Positions 52,820-61,713 of a stretch of DNA of 64,000 bases are shown here, one piece after another; the stretch's first letter is position 1, and the number at the start of each line of letters is the position of its first letter. The translations under genes were made by a program, and so were the position numbers. Under the pieces are notes generated by a model, which was given only the letters and a program-made list of their open reading frames with translations, searched no databases and had not been told where the DNA came from. The stretch spans positions 62,001 to 126,000 of the forward strand of contig CAVYPD010000032.1 in assembly GCA_963770275.1 (NCBI GenBank), in the 5' to 3' direction. The stretch comes from Roseiarcus sp963770275 (GTDB taxonomy: Bacteria > Pseudomonadota > Alphaproteobacteria > Rhizobiales > Beijerinckiaceae).

Positions 52820-53587
52820 TCAGCAGGTGGCGTGGCCGCACTTGTGCACGGCATCGACCTTATCTTTGAGCTGGTCGTAACCGACCGCGCCGACGACGAC
52901 GTCCTGGCCAACGATAAAGGTGGGCGTGCCATTGATCTGCAAGGCGTCGGCGAGTTGCATGACCTCGCCCAGGCCTGACTTGACCTCGGGGCTTTCCATG
53001 TCCTTGGCGAGCTTGTCCATGTCGAGGCCGAGCTCGCGGGCGACCGCGAGCGCCTCTGTCTTGCCGATGGGCCCGTGAGCCCCAAGCAGCTTGGAGTGGA
53101 AAGCCCAGAACTTGTCGCCCGGCAATTGATTGCGCGCTGCGCTGGCCACCTTCGCCGCCTCGACCGAACCCGGGCCTAAAACCGGATAGTCCTTGAGAAC
53201 GAGCTTGAGGTTCGGGTCGTCCTTCATGAGCTTCGTGACGTCCGGCAGCGCGCCTTTGCAGAAGTGGCAATTGTAGTCGAAGAATTCGACGAGCGTCGCG
53301 CTGCCCTGCGGGTTCCCGAGGGTCGCCTGATATTTCGAGCTGAATAGAGCGCTCGACTGGTTGGCGACGACTTTCTGGCGGTCGGCGTCCGCAGTTTCCT
53401 TATCATGCTTGTCGAGCGCTTCGATCGCCTCGCGCAAAACTTCTGGGTTGTTGACGAGATAAGTCTTAATGAAGGCGCCCAGCTCCTGCTTCTGCGCCGG
53501 CGTAAACTCATCGGCGCTCACGGGCGCGGCCATGCAGGCAACCCCGACGAAGGCGGCCGCAAGGCCAAATGCAGTAACCAGCTTCAT
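52820..53587 (-). CDS. DsbA/Com1-like periplasmic thiol oxidoreductase
   Basis: A 255-residue protein with a signal peptide (VTAFGLAAAFVGVACMAAPVSA), a helical N-terminal spacer (FTPAQKQELGAFIKTYLVNN) and a thioredoxin fold with the active site FFDYNCHFCKGALP (CHFC), the cis-proline region INGTPTFIVG and a C-terminal cysteine pair (KCGHATC). It resembles Com1/DsbA-like thiol-disulfide oxidoreductases of Rhizobiales. ATG 53587 fits the signal peptide. Confidence 0.88.
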   Translation of the reverse strand: MKLVTAFGLAAAFVGVACMAAPVSADEFTPAQKQELGAFIKTYLVNNPEVLREAIEALDKHDKETADADRQKVVANQSSALFSSKYQATLGNPQGSATLVEFFDYNCHFCKGALPDVTKLMKDDPNLKLVLKDYPVLGPGSVEAAKVASAARNQLPGDKFWAFHSKLLGAHGPIGKTEALAVARELGLDMDKLAKDMESPEVKSGLGEVMQLADALQINGTPTFIVGQDVVVGAVGYDQLKDKVDAVHKCGHATC

Positions 53588-53693
53588 CCGACTCTCCAGA
53601 TAGGGGCCGGGGCTCACGGCCGACCGCCATATTCATAATCGGCGCCCATAAGAGCGACAATTGCAACTTTGTTGTGGCTTCCGGGCGCCGATC

Positions 53694-55184
53694 CTAGCGG
53701 ATTTCCGGGACCGTGTCTTCCCGCGCCATTGTGCTGAACCGGGTCACTTCGGCGTCGAATTGAAGCTCGATCGTTCCGGTCGGCCCGTGGCGTTGCTTGC
53801 CGATGATGACTTCCGCCCGCCCGTGGGCTGTCTCCATCTGCGCCATCCAGGCGATGTGTTCCTCCGTCCCGGGCCGAGGCTCCTTGTTCTTAAGGTAATA
53901 TTCCTCCCGGTAGACGAACATCACGACGTCGGCGTCCTGCTCGATTGAGCCCGATTCGCGCAGGTCCGAGAGCTGCGGGCGCTTGTCGTCGCGCTGTTCA
54001 ACTTGGCGCGACAGCTGGGAGCAGGCCAAGATCGGGATATTGAGCTCCTTGGCCAGCGCCTTGAGCCCAGTCGTGATCTCGGTCAGTTCCTGCACCCGGT
54101 TTTCAGAGCGGTTTTTCGAGCCGGCGAGAAGCTGGAGATAGTCGACGACCAGGAGGTCGAGCCCTCGCTGCCGCTTGAGGCGCCGGGCGCGGGCCGTGAG
54201 CTGGGCGATCGAGACGCCGCCGGTCTGGTCGATGTAGAAGGGAATCTGCTGCATCTCGCGCACAGCATCGGCGACGTGATGAAAGTCGGCTTCGGTGATG
54301 TCGCCGCGGCGGATCTTGTAGGAGGCGACCGCGGATTGCTCGGCGATGATGCGGGTCGCGAGCTGCTCGGCCGACATTTCGAGCGAAAAAAAGCCGACAA
54401 TGCCGCCATTCGTGGTCTCGATCGTTCCGTCCGGCCGCGTTCGGCCTTCGTAGGCCTTGGCGATGTTGAAGGCCATGTTGGTGGCGAGCGCCGTTTTCCC
54501 CATGCCTGGACGGCCGGCGAGGATGACGAGATCGGACGCCTGCAACCCACCCATATAGCGGTCGAGATCGGTGAGGCCGGTGGCAATGCCGCTGAGCGAC
54601 CCATCTCGCTCATAAGCGCGGGCCGCCATATCGACTGCGGTTTTGAGCGCGTCCGAAAAACGTTGGAAGCCGCCGTCATATCGTCCAGCCTCCGCCATCT
54701 GATAGAGGCGCCGCTCCGCTTCCTCGATCTGTTCGCGCGGGCTCGAGTTGACTGGCGCGTCATAGGCGACGTTGACGACGTCCTCGCCAATCGAAATGAG
54801 CTCACGTCGCATCGAAAGGTCGTAGACGCTGCGTCCATAATCAGAGGCGTTGATGATCGTCGTGGCTTCACTGGCGAGACGGGCGAGATATTGCGGCACG
54901 GTCACGCCGCCGATGTCATGGTCGCCGAGGAACGTCTTGAGCGTGACCGGCGTCGCCAGTTTGCCTGCCCGGATCAGCGATCCGGCAATCTCGAAGATGC
55001 GGCGATGAATCTCCTCGACGAAATGCTCGCTCCGGAGGAAGTCGGAGACGCGGTCGAACGCGTCATTGTTGATGAGGATCGCGCCGAGCAGCGCCTGTTC
55101 GGCCTCGAGGTTGTGCGGCGGCGTGCGATAGGCGCGGTCCTGCGGTTGGGTTTGGCGCTGCGCGAATTGCTCGATGGTCGCCAT
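53694..55184 (-). CDS. dnaB: Replicative DNA helicase DnaB
   Basis: The 496-residue hexameric helicase unwinds DNA at the fork. The N-terminal domain has PPHNLEAEQALLGAILINND; the RecA-like core has Walker A LVILAGRPGMGKTALATNMA, FFSLEMSAEQLATRIIAEQS, Walker B LLVVDYLQLL and CSQLSRQVEQRDDKRPQLSD, then LRESGSIEQDADVVMFVYR. No intein or insertion is visible. Single gene with free flanks. Confidence 0.97.
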   Translation of the reverse strand: MATIEQFAQRQTQPQDRAYRTPPHNLEAEQALLGAILINNDAFDRVSDFLRSEHFVEEIHRRIFEIAGSLIRAGKLATPVTLKTFLGDHDIGGVTVPQYLARLASEATTIINASDYGRSVYDLSMRRELISIGEDVVNVAYDAPVNSSPREQIEEAERRLYQMAEAGRYDGGFQRFSDALKTAVDMAARAYERDGSLSGIATGLTDLDRYMGGLQASDLVILAGRPGMGKTALATNMAFNIAKAYEGRTRPDGTIETTNGGIVGFFSLEMSAEQLATRIIAEQSAVASYKIRRGDITEADFHHVADAVREMQQIPFYIDQTGGVSIAQLTARARRLKRQRGLDLLVVDYLQLLAGSKNRSENRVQELTEITTGLKALAKELNIPILACSQLSRQVEQRDDKRPQLSDLRESGSIEQDADVVMFVYREEYYLKNKEPRPGTEEHIAWMAQMETAHGRAEVIIGKQRHGPTGTIELQFDAEVTRFSTMAREDTVPEIR

Positions 55185-55553
55185 GAATGCGGCGCATCCT
55201 TTCAGGTTTTCTCGGGGTGAAGCGGACGCGGCACGAACGCAAAATCGGACGCAGCATGCGGCCTACGCGCAGCGCGCTGACGGGGCAAGCCCAAAGCGGC
55301 GGCCGGTTTCGAGCCAAGTGTTTTGGATCCCGAGCGTCCTCAAGTCGATAGACCGAGGTCGCTCTTAAGGAACCTTGTATTTATCCCCGCTATCCAATGG
55401 GAAAAACGAATGCAGGAAACTCTGCTTGACTTTGACACTGCTGACGCGTCCGGCGAAAAGGCGCTGCGACTGCGCGAAATCTGAACCCAGCGACGTAGTT
55501 TGCGTATTTCAGAAATATCCGCGATGATGCGCGATGGTCATAGCCGATCGCCT

Positions 55554-55583
55554 ACGCCCTCGCCCTGAGCATTGTCGAAGGGC
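55554..55583. repeat. Dispersed-repeat-like sequence, CGCCCTGAGCATTGTCGAAG type
   Basis: GCCCTCGCCCTGAGCATTGTCGAAGGGC-like sequence with short inverted ends (GCCCT / AGGGC). Sequences of the form CCTGAGC-TTGTCGAAGGG are a common scattered intergenic repeat in proteobacteria. Only one copy is in this window. Confidence 0.5.
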
Positions 55584-55727
55584 GCTGCCACTGGACCCCG
55601 GGCCTTCCGGTCGGAGGACGGGTCATGGAAATCGCGCGAAACGAAAACGCGGTTAAGTCGTTGAAAATAAACAATCCCGCGAAATCATTGATTCGGCGCT
55701 CATAATGATTTCAGGGGCTTACGACCC

Positions 55728-55761
55728 GTTTCGCGAAACCGTTTATTTCGTTTCGCGAAAG
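55728..55761. promoter_or_regulatory. Tandem palindromes GTTTCGCGAAAC and GTTTCGCGAAAG
   Basis: The first is a perfect 12-base palindrome (55728-55739). The second copy (55750-55761) differs in its last base. Their centres are 22 bases apart, about two helix turns, as for co-operative binding of a dimeric regulator. A related half, GCGCGAAACG, lies about 95 bases upstream. The regulator is unknown. Confidence 0.5.
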
Positions 55762-55960
55762 ATTTGTTTCGTTTTCGCTGTTTTTGGACCCGTCGAGGCC
55801 CTAAGCGAAATGGCCCAGTCGCCCTTCCGGCCTCGTGCCTCAGGGGCTCAGACTGAGGCCGGCTTGGAAACTTCCGCTCGAAAAAAGTGGCGCAAAATAG
55901 CACTTAATCCATTGAAAGTATTCGGGCGCGTAAACTTGTGCGCAGGCTTGATGCGTGGCC

Positions 55961-56920
55961 TCAAATCGCGCGCTTCGCCTCAGCGTACTCATGCTCCAGC
56001 CGCGCGACGAGTTCGGCGACCGGCCGCACCGACGTGACCGCGCCGATGCCCTGCCCGCTTCCCCAGATGTCGCGCCAGGCCTTCGCTTCCGTCGAACCGG
56101 TGGCGGAGGCGAAGCTCATCGCCTTCGCGTCGCGCTCGGGCAGGCTGTCCGGATCAAGACCCGACTTGACAATCGATGGCCTCAAATAGTTGCCGAAAAC
56201 GCCGGTGAAGTAGGTGGACCCGACGATGTCGGAAGCGTCGCCAGCGACGATCGCCTGCTTGTAGTCTTCAATCGCGCGCGCCTCGGGCGTGGCGATAAAA
56301 GCCGTGCCGATATAGGCGAGATCCGCGCCCATCACTTGCGCGGCGAGCACGGCCCGGCCCGTCGCGATCGCGCCCGACAGCAGCAAGGGCCCGTTGAACC
56401 AGGCGCGGATGTCCTGGATCAGCGCGAACGGCGAGGTCGACCCCGCGTGGCCGCCGGCGCCCGCGGCGACCGCAATCAGACCGTCGGCGCCCTTCTCTAT
56501 CGCCTTGTGGGCGAAGCGATTGTTGATAATGTCGTGAAGCGTCACGCCGCCGTAGCCGTGCACCGCTTGATTGACGTCCTCGCGCGCGCCGAGCGACGTG
56601 ATGACGAGCGGCGCCTTCCACTTGACCGTCATCGCCATGTCTTCCTCGAGCCGCGCGTTCGACTTGTGGACGATCTGGTTGACCGCAAACGGCGCGGCGG
56701 GCCGCTCCGGATGCGCGCGGTCATGGGCGGCGAGCGCTTCGGTGATTTCATGCAGCCATTCGTCAAGTTGAGAAATGGGGCGTGCGTTCAGGGCGGGAAA
56801 AGCACCGACGATCCCAGCCTTGCATTGGGCGATCACCAGCGCCGGATGCGAGACGATGAACAGCGGAGCGCCGACGACCGGCAGCCTGAGCTTGTCTTTC
56901 AGAATATCCGGCAGCGCCAT
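55961..56920 (-). CDS. Nitronate monooxygenase (2-nitropropane dioxygenase family)
   Basis: A 319-residue FMN enzyme with PVVGAPLFIVSHPALVIAQC, ALNARPISQLDEWLHEIT, GADGLIAVAAGAGGHAGSTS (the GAGGHAG flavin site) and LLLSGAIATGRAVLAAQVMG, ADLAYIGTAFIATPEA. It oxidises nitronates such as propionate-3-nitronate, a plant and fungal toxin. Single gene; no regulator next to it. Confidence 0.92.
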   Translation of the reverse strand: MALPDILKDKLRLPVVGAPLFIVSHPALVIAQCKAGIVGAFPALNARPISQLDEWLHEITEALAAHDRAHPERPAAPFAVNQIVHKSNARLEEDMAMTVKWKAPLVITSLGAREDVNQAVHGYGGVTLHDIINNRFAHKAIEKGADGLIAVAAGAGGHAGSTSPFALIQDIRAWFNGPLLLSGAIATGRAVLAAQVMGADLAYIGTAFIATPEARAIEDYKQAIVAGDASDIVGSTYFTGVFGNYLRPSIVKSGLDPDSLPERDAKAMSFASATGSTEAKAWRDIWGSGQGIGAVTSVRPVAELVARLEHEYAEAKRAI

Positions 56921-57010
56921 TGAGGTTCCCCGGCGGTTGCGTGCGATCCGCCCTTATCGTTCACACATAAACCGACGCCGACGAGGCGGGCAAGCGTATG
57001 TGCGGCGCGC

Positions 57011-57874
57011 TCAGGCCGGTTCAGTCAACCAGGCGCAAACATGCTGTCCAACGCCGCCACGAGCCAATGTTTGCGCGAGCCAAGGCAGCAGCGTCCGCGC
57101 CTCTTCGATCAGAGTATGAGGCGGATTGACCACAAGAAGTCCGGCGCGCGCGAGCGCCACCTGGCCGTGTGCGCCGATTGGCCCGTAGCCGACGTCAAGT
57201 TCGAGCCGCAGGATGTTGGGCGCGCCGAGCGCAGCGATTGAGTTGAGGAAATGAGCGTCGGCCCGGGTTTCCCGGATCGGGCGCCACGCGACGTAGGTCC
57301 CGGACGGCCATTTGTGCAACGCGCGTTCGAGCGCACGCTCGACTGCGCTGGCTTCGTCTGGCGCTTCGAACGGCGGGTCGATCAGGACGATTCCGCGGCG
57401 CTCCTTCGGCGGCAAATAAGCGTTGAGCGCGAGATAACCGTCCGTGCCGACGATACTGAGTCGTCCATCGCGCCCAAGTGCGGTGATCAACGCCTCGCGT
57501 TCGTCCGGATTCGCTTCGCAGAGCGCGATGCGATCTTGCACGCGCATGAGGGTTTGGGCGATCGCTGGCGAACCGGGATAGCTGAGCGGCCGGCCCTCCG
57601 GGCCGTGCGGGCCGACGGCTTCAAGATAGGGGCGCAGGAGCTCGGCGATCGGCGCGGGCGGGTGGGCCGTCAGAATTCGCCCGATCCCCTCGCGCCATTC
57701 CGGCGAACGCTTCGCTTCCTTGCTCGCCAAATCGAAGCGCCCAGCGCCGGCATGGGTGTCGATAAAGCGGAAGGCGCTCTCCTTGCGAGTCAGATAAACG
57801 AGAACGCGGGCCAGAACGGCGTGCTTGAGCACGTCGGCGAAATTGCCCGCATGAAAGGCGTGGCGGTAGTTGAT
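57011..57874 (-). CDS. rlmJ: 23S rRNA (adenine-2030-N6)-methyltransferase RlmJ
   Basis: RlmJ methylates A2030 of 23S rRNA. The protein shows FIDTHAGAGRFDL (motif I), YPGSPAIAQTLMR, GIVLIDPPFEAPDE (catalytic DPPF, motif IV) and TYVAWRPIR. The conserved N-terminus NYRHAFHAGNFADVLKHAVL is complete only if translation starts at 57874, where the codon is ATC in place of ATG. GGGAGA lies seven bases before it and TAG closes the frame shortly upstream. The first standard start codon is GTG at 57832, which would remove 14 conserved residues. Either a rare ATC start or an ATG-to-ATC sequence error. It follows ppx by 30 bases. Confidence 0.88.
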   Translation of the reverse strand: MNYRHAFHAGNFADVLKHAVLARVLVYLTRKESAFRFIDTHAGAGRFDLASKEAKRSPEWREGIGRILTAHPPAPIAELLRPYLEAVGPHGPEGRPLSYPGSPAIAQTLMRVQDRIALCEANPDEREALITALGRDGRLSIVGTDGYLALNAYLPPKERRGIVLIDPPFEAPDEASAVERALERALHKWPSGTYVAWRPIRETRADAHFLNSIAALGAPNILRLELDVGYGPIGAHGQVALARAGLLVVNPPHTLIEEARTLLPWLAQTLARGGVGQHVCAWLTEPA

Positions 57875-57904
57875 CTGGAATCTCCCAGTCCGATGCAGCC
57901 GGAG

Positions 57905-59471
57905 CTAATTGGATGACGACGCGTCGATCTCGACAACCTCGCTGCGCTTCACGCCAATGGCGCTCGCGAGCAGCTTGAGCCGATCGCTTACCACTTCGCT
58001 GTCGGGAGCGCGTGCTGCTTTCGTCACCTCAAGCCGGATGCACTCTGGGTCGATGCGCAATCGCGCGCTTTCGAGCACCGCCGGCACGCCGCCGGAAAAA
58101 CGGTAGGCGAGCAGAATGGCGCGGCCGAGGATCTGCGCACGACGGCGTTCCGATGGCGCGAGAAGCTTGATGGCAGGGGTTAGCCACGGCGCGTCGGGTC
58201 GGCCCACGTAGCGGGCGTGAACGGCTGCGGCGACGAACACGCGCTCCGGGTGGGTAACGCCGATAAAAGGAAACTCGAGCAGGCGGCGAAAACTCTCTTC
58301 CGCCCGGAGGTCGGCCGCGTCTCTCCAGGCAATATCGGAGAGCGCGCAGACGGCGACGCGCAGCCTCTTCTCAGCCGTCGTTTCGTCCGTAAAAAGGCCT
58401 TCGGTCCACGCCACCAGCTCCGGCGCGAATTCGGGCACGCGCGCGAGCGGCAGCCCGATCAGCTGCGCGCCCTCGATCAACGGATCCAGATATTGTTCCT
58501 CACGGCTCAGCTGCGAATAGAGAAAGCCTTCGCGCAAGCCCGAGAGCGGAAAAGACGACCCGTTCCGGCTTCAGGTATTTGAGCACACGATCCAACGTCA
58601 GCGCCGCTGCCGGCAAAGTCCGCGCTCTACGCTCCGCCACGCCCGGCGTCGCCGCGAGCTTCGCTACAGACAGGCGCGCCACAGTATGCGCAAACTGACG
58701 CGCGTCGGCGGCGCTGAGCGTATAGCCGTGCACGACTTTGACGGGAGCGCCGACCGTGTCCATGTGCGCGTTCGCCAGCGCCCGCCAGCCACCGCCGACC
58801 GGGTAGAACACTGGCCTTCCGAGCTCGCGCGGCAGACTTCGCCGGAGAATTTCGTCGATTTGCCGCTTCGCCGCCGAAACGCCCTCGGACAGCATGGCTT
58901 CGACCGGCAAAGCTCCGAGCGGTAGGCTGACCCAGCCATCGCCCACGCGATCGTCGATCGCTTGCGCAACCTCTAGGCTGCCGCCGCCCATGTCGCCGAC
59001 CGTCCCGACCGGCCGGAAGAATCCGGAAATGACGCCAAGCGTCGCAAACCGCGCTTCCTCAGCCCCGCTGAGCACACGCACTTTCAGGCCCGCCTCCGCC
59101 TCGATCGCCGCGGCGAGCATTGGCCCGTTCGAAGCGCGACGCATGGCCTCCGTCGCCACCGCGTCGATTCGGCTTACCCCCATAGCCTCGGCAATGGCGC
59201 GAAATCGCCGCACAGCCTCGATTGCGCGACGAAAATGGTCGGGCGCGATCGCACCGGTTTCTGGAAGTCCCTCGGCGAGTCGGGCGAGCGATTTTTCATT
59301 GAAGCGCGGCATCGGCGCACGGCCGAGTTGGTCATACACTAGGAGCCGGATCGAGTTCGAGCCGATGTCGACGATTGCGTACGGACGTCGGTCGCGCTGC
59401 CTGGCGCGCTCGGGGTCGAGCTCAAGCGGCCGCAGCGGCTCGTCCGATGTGCGCGCGCGTGCCTTCGCCAT
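57905..59471 (-). CDS. ppx: Exopolyphosphatase / GppA-type phosphatase, frameshifted
   Basis: Ppx/GppA removes phosphate from polyphosphate or pppGpp. The first frame has YAIVDIGSNSIRLLVYDQLG (phosphate-1 motif), ATEAMRRASNGPM, VLSGAEEARFATLGVISGF and VGDMGGGSLEVAQ (phosphate-2 motif). After RVVFSALGL an extra G near 58520 shifts the frame; the rest begins REGFLYSQLSREEQYLDPL and adds the HD-like C-terminal domain to a stop at 57905. Start at ATG 59471 is chosen as the most plausible. Likely co-transcribed with rlmJ. Confidence 0.92.
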
Positions 59472-59547
59472 CGCGTTTTTCTCCGGTTTCAAGTCTATCA
59501 CAGACGAAGCCGCGACGGCCCGCCGTCGGTTCCTTGTCCTTGTCTGC

Positions 59548-60639
59548 TCAGATGGCGGCCAGGGCGCTCGTCCGGACCGAGCGCAGCGCCGCCTGGCAGA
59601 GCTTGAGCGACAAAAGATTGCCGCGCGCCGAGTTCAGGGGCTCCCGGTCGTCTTCGATCGCGCACAAGAGTTCGCCCATCGCGCCAGCGAAGCCATCGTT
59701 GAACCAAGAGCCTTTGAGTTGAGGCCGGGCGACTCCAGCTTCCGTATAGAGCTCGACGGCCTGATGACCGAGGTCGGGTCCCAAGCTGCAAGCGACGCCA
59801 TTGGCGCCGACGACCGAAGTCGAATCCCGCGCGCCGTATCGCGTCGCCCCATCGAAAACAAGCGAGGCCTGACCGCCATCAAAGGCGACAAGCGCCTGAG
59901 CCAAAAGCGGCGGTCGCGCGGTCTGTCCGGCGGCTCGGGCGGTCGTCGCATAGACGGAACGCGCGCGGTCCCCAATGACGCTCGCAAGGAAATCGAACCA
60001 ATGGATGCCAAAATCCCAGAGGATGAGATCATCCATGGCTTCGAACGACGTTCCCGCGATCCAGCCGTGGTTCCAACGGATCTCCACATGTACGCCAGTG
60101 ACCTCGCCGATCAGGCCCGCGCGGACGGCCTCCCGAATATAGGCGAGATGCGGCGCCCAGCGCCCGTTCTGATTGACGGCAAGCTTGAGACCACGCCGCT
60201 CTGCGAGCTCGACGAGTTCGCGGCCGTCATCGAGGTTCTCGACGAAGGGCTTCTGCGACAGCACGTGCTTGCCGGCGTTCAGCGCACGCCGCATGAGGTC
60301 CAAGCGGACATCCGGATGGGCGGTGAGGTCGAGCACGCGCACATCCGGATCGCGCAACACGGAATCGAAATCGTCCGTGACGCGCGCGTTCGAGAAGTGG
60401 GCGTCGCGGCGAGCGCGGGCGCGCTCGAGATCGCGCGAGCAGATAGCGACCACGTTCAGACCATAACGCGCATAGGCGTCGAGATGCGCGCCACTGATGC
60501 CGCCGGCGCCAACAAGCGCAATCGGCGCGCTGCGATCCCGCGGCATCGGCGGGCGATAAGGCAGGTCCGGCGCTTCGATCTCGGCCGCGACCTTGGCGAC
60601 CAGAGCATAGTCGTCAGCCGATGGCCCTTCAGCCGTCAT
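59548..60639 (-). CDS. Gfo/Idh/MocA-family oxidoreductase (first of two)
   Basis: A 363-residue NAD(P)-dependent sugar or polyol dehydrogenase. The Rossmann motif is at ALVGAGGISGAHLDAYARYG after an N-terminal lead of about 38 residues. VLSQKPFVENLDDGRELVEL carries the conserved Lys-Pro of the active site, and WDFGIHWFDFLASVIG the histidine region. ATG 60639 overlaps the stop of the upstream gene by four bases, so the two are co-translated. Substrate unknown; the operon suggests a sugar acid or polyol. Confidence 0.88.
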   Translation of the reverse strand: MTAEGPSADDYALVAKVAAEIEAPDLPYRPPMPRDRSAPIALVGAGGISGAHLDAYARYGLNVVAICSRDLERARARRDAHFSNARVTDDFDSVLRDPDVRVLDLTAHPDVRLDLMRRALNAGKHVLSQKPFVENLDDGRELVELAERRGLKLAVNQNGRWAPHLAYIREAVRAGLIGEVTGVHVEIRWNHGWIAGTSFEAMDDLILWDFGIHWFDFLASVIGDRARSVYATTARAAGQTARPPLLAQALVAFDGGQASLVFDGATRYGARDSTSVVGANGVACSLGPDLGHQAVELYTEAGVARPQLKGSWFNDGFAGAMGELLCAIEDDREPLNSARGNLLSLKLCQAALRSVRTSALAAI

Positions 60640-61712
60640 GGCAGCAGAGCGAGTGTGCGACGCTGGCGCGCTGACAGCGCCGCAGTGTCGACGATACGCT
60701 GGGCAGTGCGGCAAAGGGCCGGATCCAGCGGGCCCTCGAATGGCAGATCGCGCTCCTTGCAATGGAGCACGTATTCAACCGGTTTGCGGAACGGCGACTT
60801 CAATTCGTCGACGGGAACTTGTCGGACGGTCGGCTGCGAGCGCGTCTGCACCCCGACATGCGCGTCATAGTCGTAACTCGAAATCGTGCCTTCCAAACCG
60901 ACGACAACAAAACCGCACTTGGGCTGCGGCTGCGTGGTCCAGGGATCGGTGAAAGTTCCCCAGCGCGTTTCGAGTTTCGACAGGCCCCGGGCGTAGCGGC
61001 AAATGGTGATCGAATGCTCGTCGACTTCGAGACCCTCCGGCTGGTCGACGACCGCGGTCACCTCGATCGGCGCCTCGCCGTTCATGAACCACGTGCCGAG
61101 GGTCGCTCCATAGCCGAGATAGTCGAGAAGGCTGCCGCCGCCCGAGGCTTTGCTGTACCACCACGAATTCGGCTTCTCGCGCCGCACATCCTCATCGGAC
61201 ACGGTGACCTTATCGGCACGGTGAAAGAGCGGACCACGGTTGCCGTCGTAGAAGTGAACCTCGATCACGTCGCCGACGATGCCTTCGTCGATCAGCCGCT
61301 TGGTGGTCACATGCGATGGATACCAGCGCAAAGGCCAGTTGACGGCGAGTCGAACGCCCGACTTCTTGACAGCCGCAAGCATCCGGTCGGCCTCGGCGAG
61401 CGAAGCGGCGAAGGGCTTTTCGAGCAGGATATCGACGCCGAGTGCGGCGACCTCCTCGACCACATCCGCATGCCGCGCTGTCGCTGGACAAAGGATGGCG
61501 AGGTCCGGACGCGCCTCGCGCACGCATTGCGCGATGTCGCGATAGACGCGCTCATTGGGAATGGAGAAGTTGGCGATTGCCTCCGCCATCCTCGCCTTGT
61601 CGTTGTCCCACACCCCAGCGATCTCGGCGTTCGGATGCTCATAAACCTCGCGCAGGAGGTCGCCCATGTGCGCATGTTCGAAGCTTAAGCCGACGATCCG
61701 CCATTTGCGCAT
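60636..61712 (-). CDS. Gfo/Idh/MocA-family oxidoreductase (second of two)
   Basis: A 358-residue enzyme, only distantly like its neighbour. It starts RKWRIVGLSFEHAHMGDLLR (a variant of the GxGxxG site with SFEHAHMG), keeps DILLEKPFAASLAEADRMLA (EKP active-site motif) and has SKASGGGSLLDYLGYGATLG. Start ATG 61712 lies one base after the stop of the regulator gene; its own stop overlaps the next gene. The altered nucleotide-binding loop is unusual. Confidence 0.87.
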   Translation of the reverse strand: MRKWRIVGLSFEHAHMGDLLREVYEHPNAEIAGVWDNDKARMAEAIANFSIPNERVYRDIAQCVREARPDLAILCPATARHADVVEEVAALGVDILLEKPFAASLAEADRMLAAVKKSGVRLAVNWPLRWYPSHVTTKRLIDEGIVGDVIEVHFYDGNRGPLFHRADKVTVSDEDVRREKPNSWWYSKASGGGSLLDYLGYGATLGTWFMNGEAPIEVTAVVDQPEGLEVDEHSITICRYARGLSKLETRWGTFTDPWTTQPQPKCGFVVVGLEGTISSYDYDAHVGVQTRSQPTVRQVPVDELKSPFRKPVEYVLHCKERDLPFEGPLDPALCRTAQRIVDTAALSARQRRTLALLP

Positions 61713-61713
61713 C

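Larger units (their letters stand above)
55185..55960. other. 776-bp intergenic region upstream of dnaB
   Basis: No credible gene: a plus frame at 55705-56037 and a minus frame at 55700-55903 are low-complexity shadows. The stretch holds half of a dispersed repeat (55554-55583) and a pair of TTTCGCGAAA palindromes (55728-55761). It carries the upstream region of dnaB and the 3' side of the nitronate monooxygenase gene. Confidence 0.6.

Noticed and set aside
54003..55220. 405-codon plus frame opposite dnaB
   Set aside because: Shadow of dnaB third-codon-position GC; no recognisable protein.
55700..56037. Small frames on both strands near 55.7-56.0 kb
   Set aside because: Arg/Ser/Lys-rich, no start signal, and coincide with palindromes and intergenic sequence.
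55955..56923. 322-codon plus frame opposite the nitronate monooxygenase
   Set aside because: Its sequence is Arg/Asp/Gly-rich noise, while the opposite strand has a full FMN-binding enzyme.
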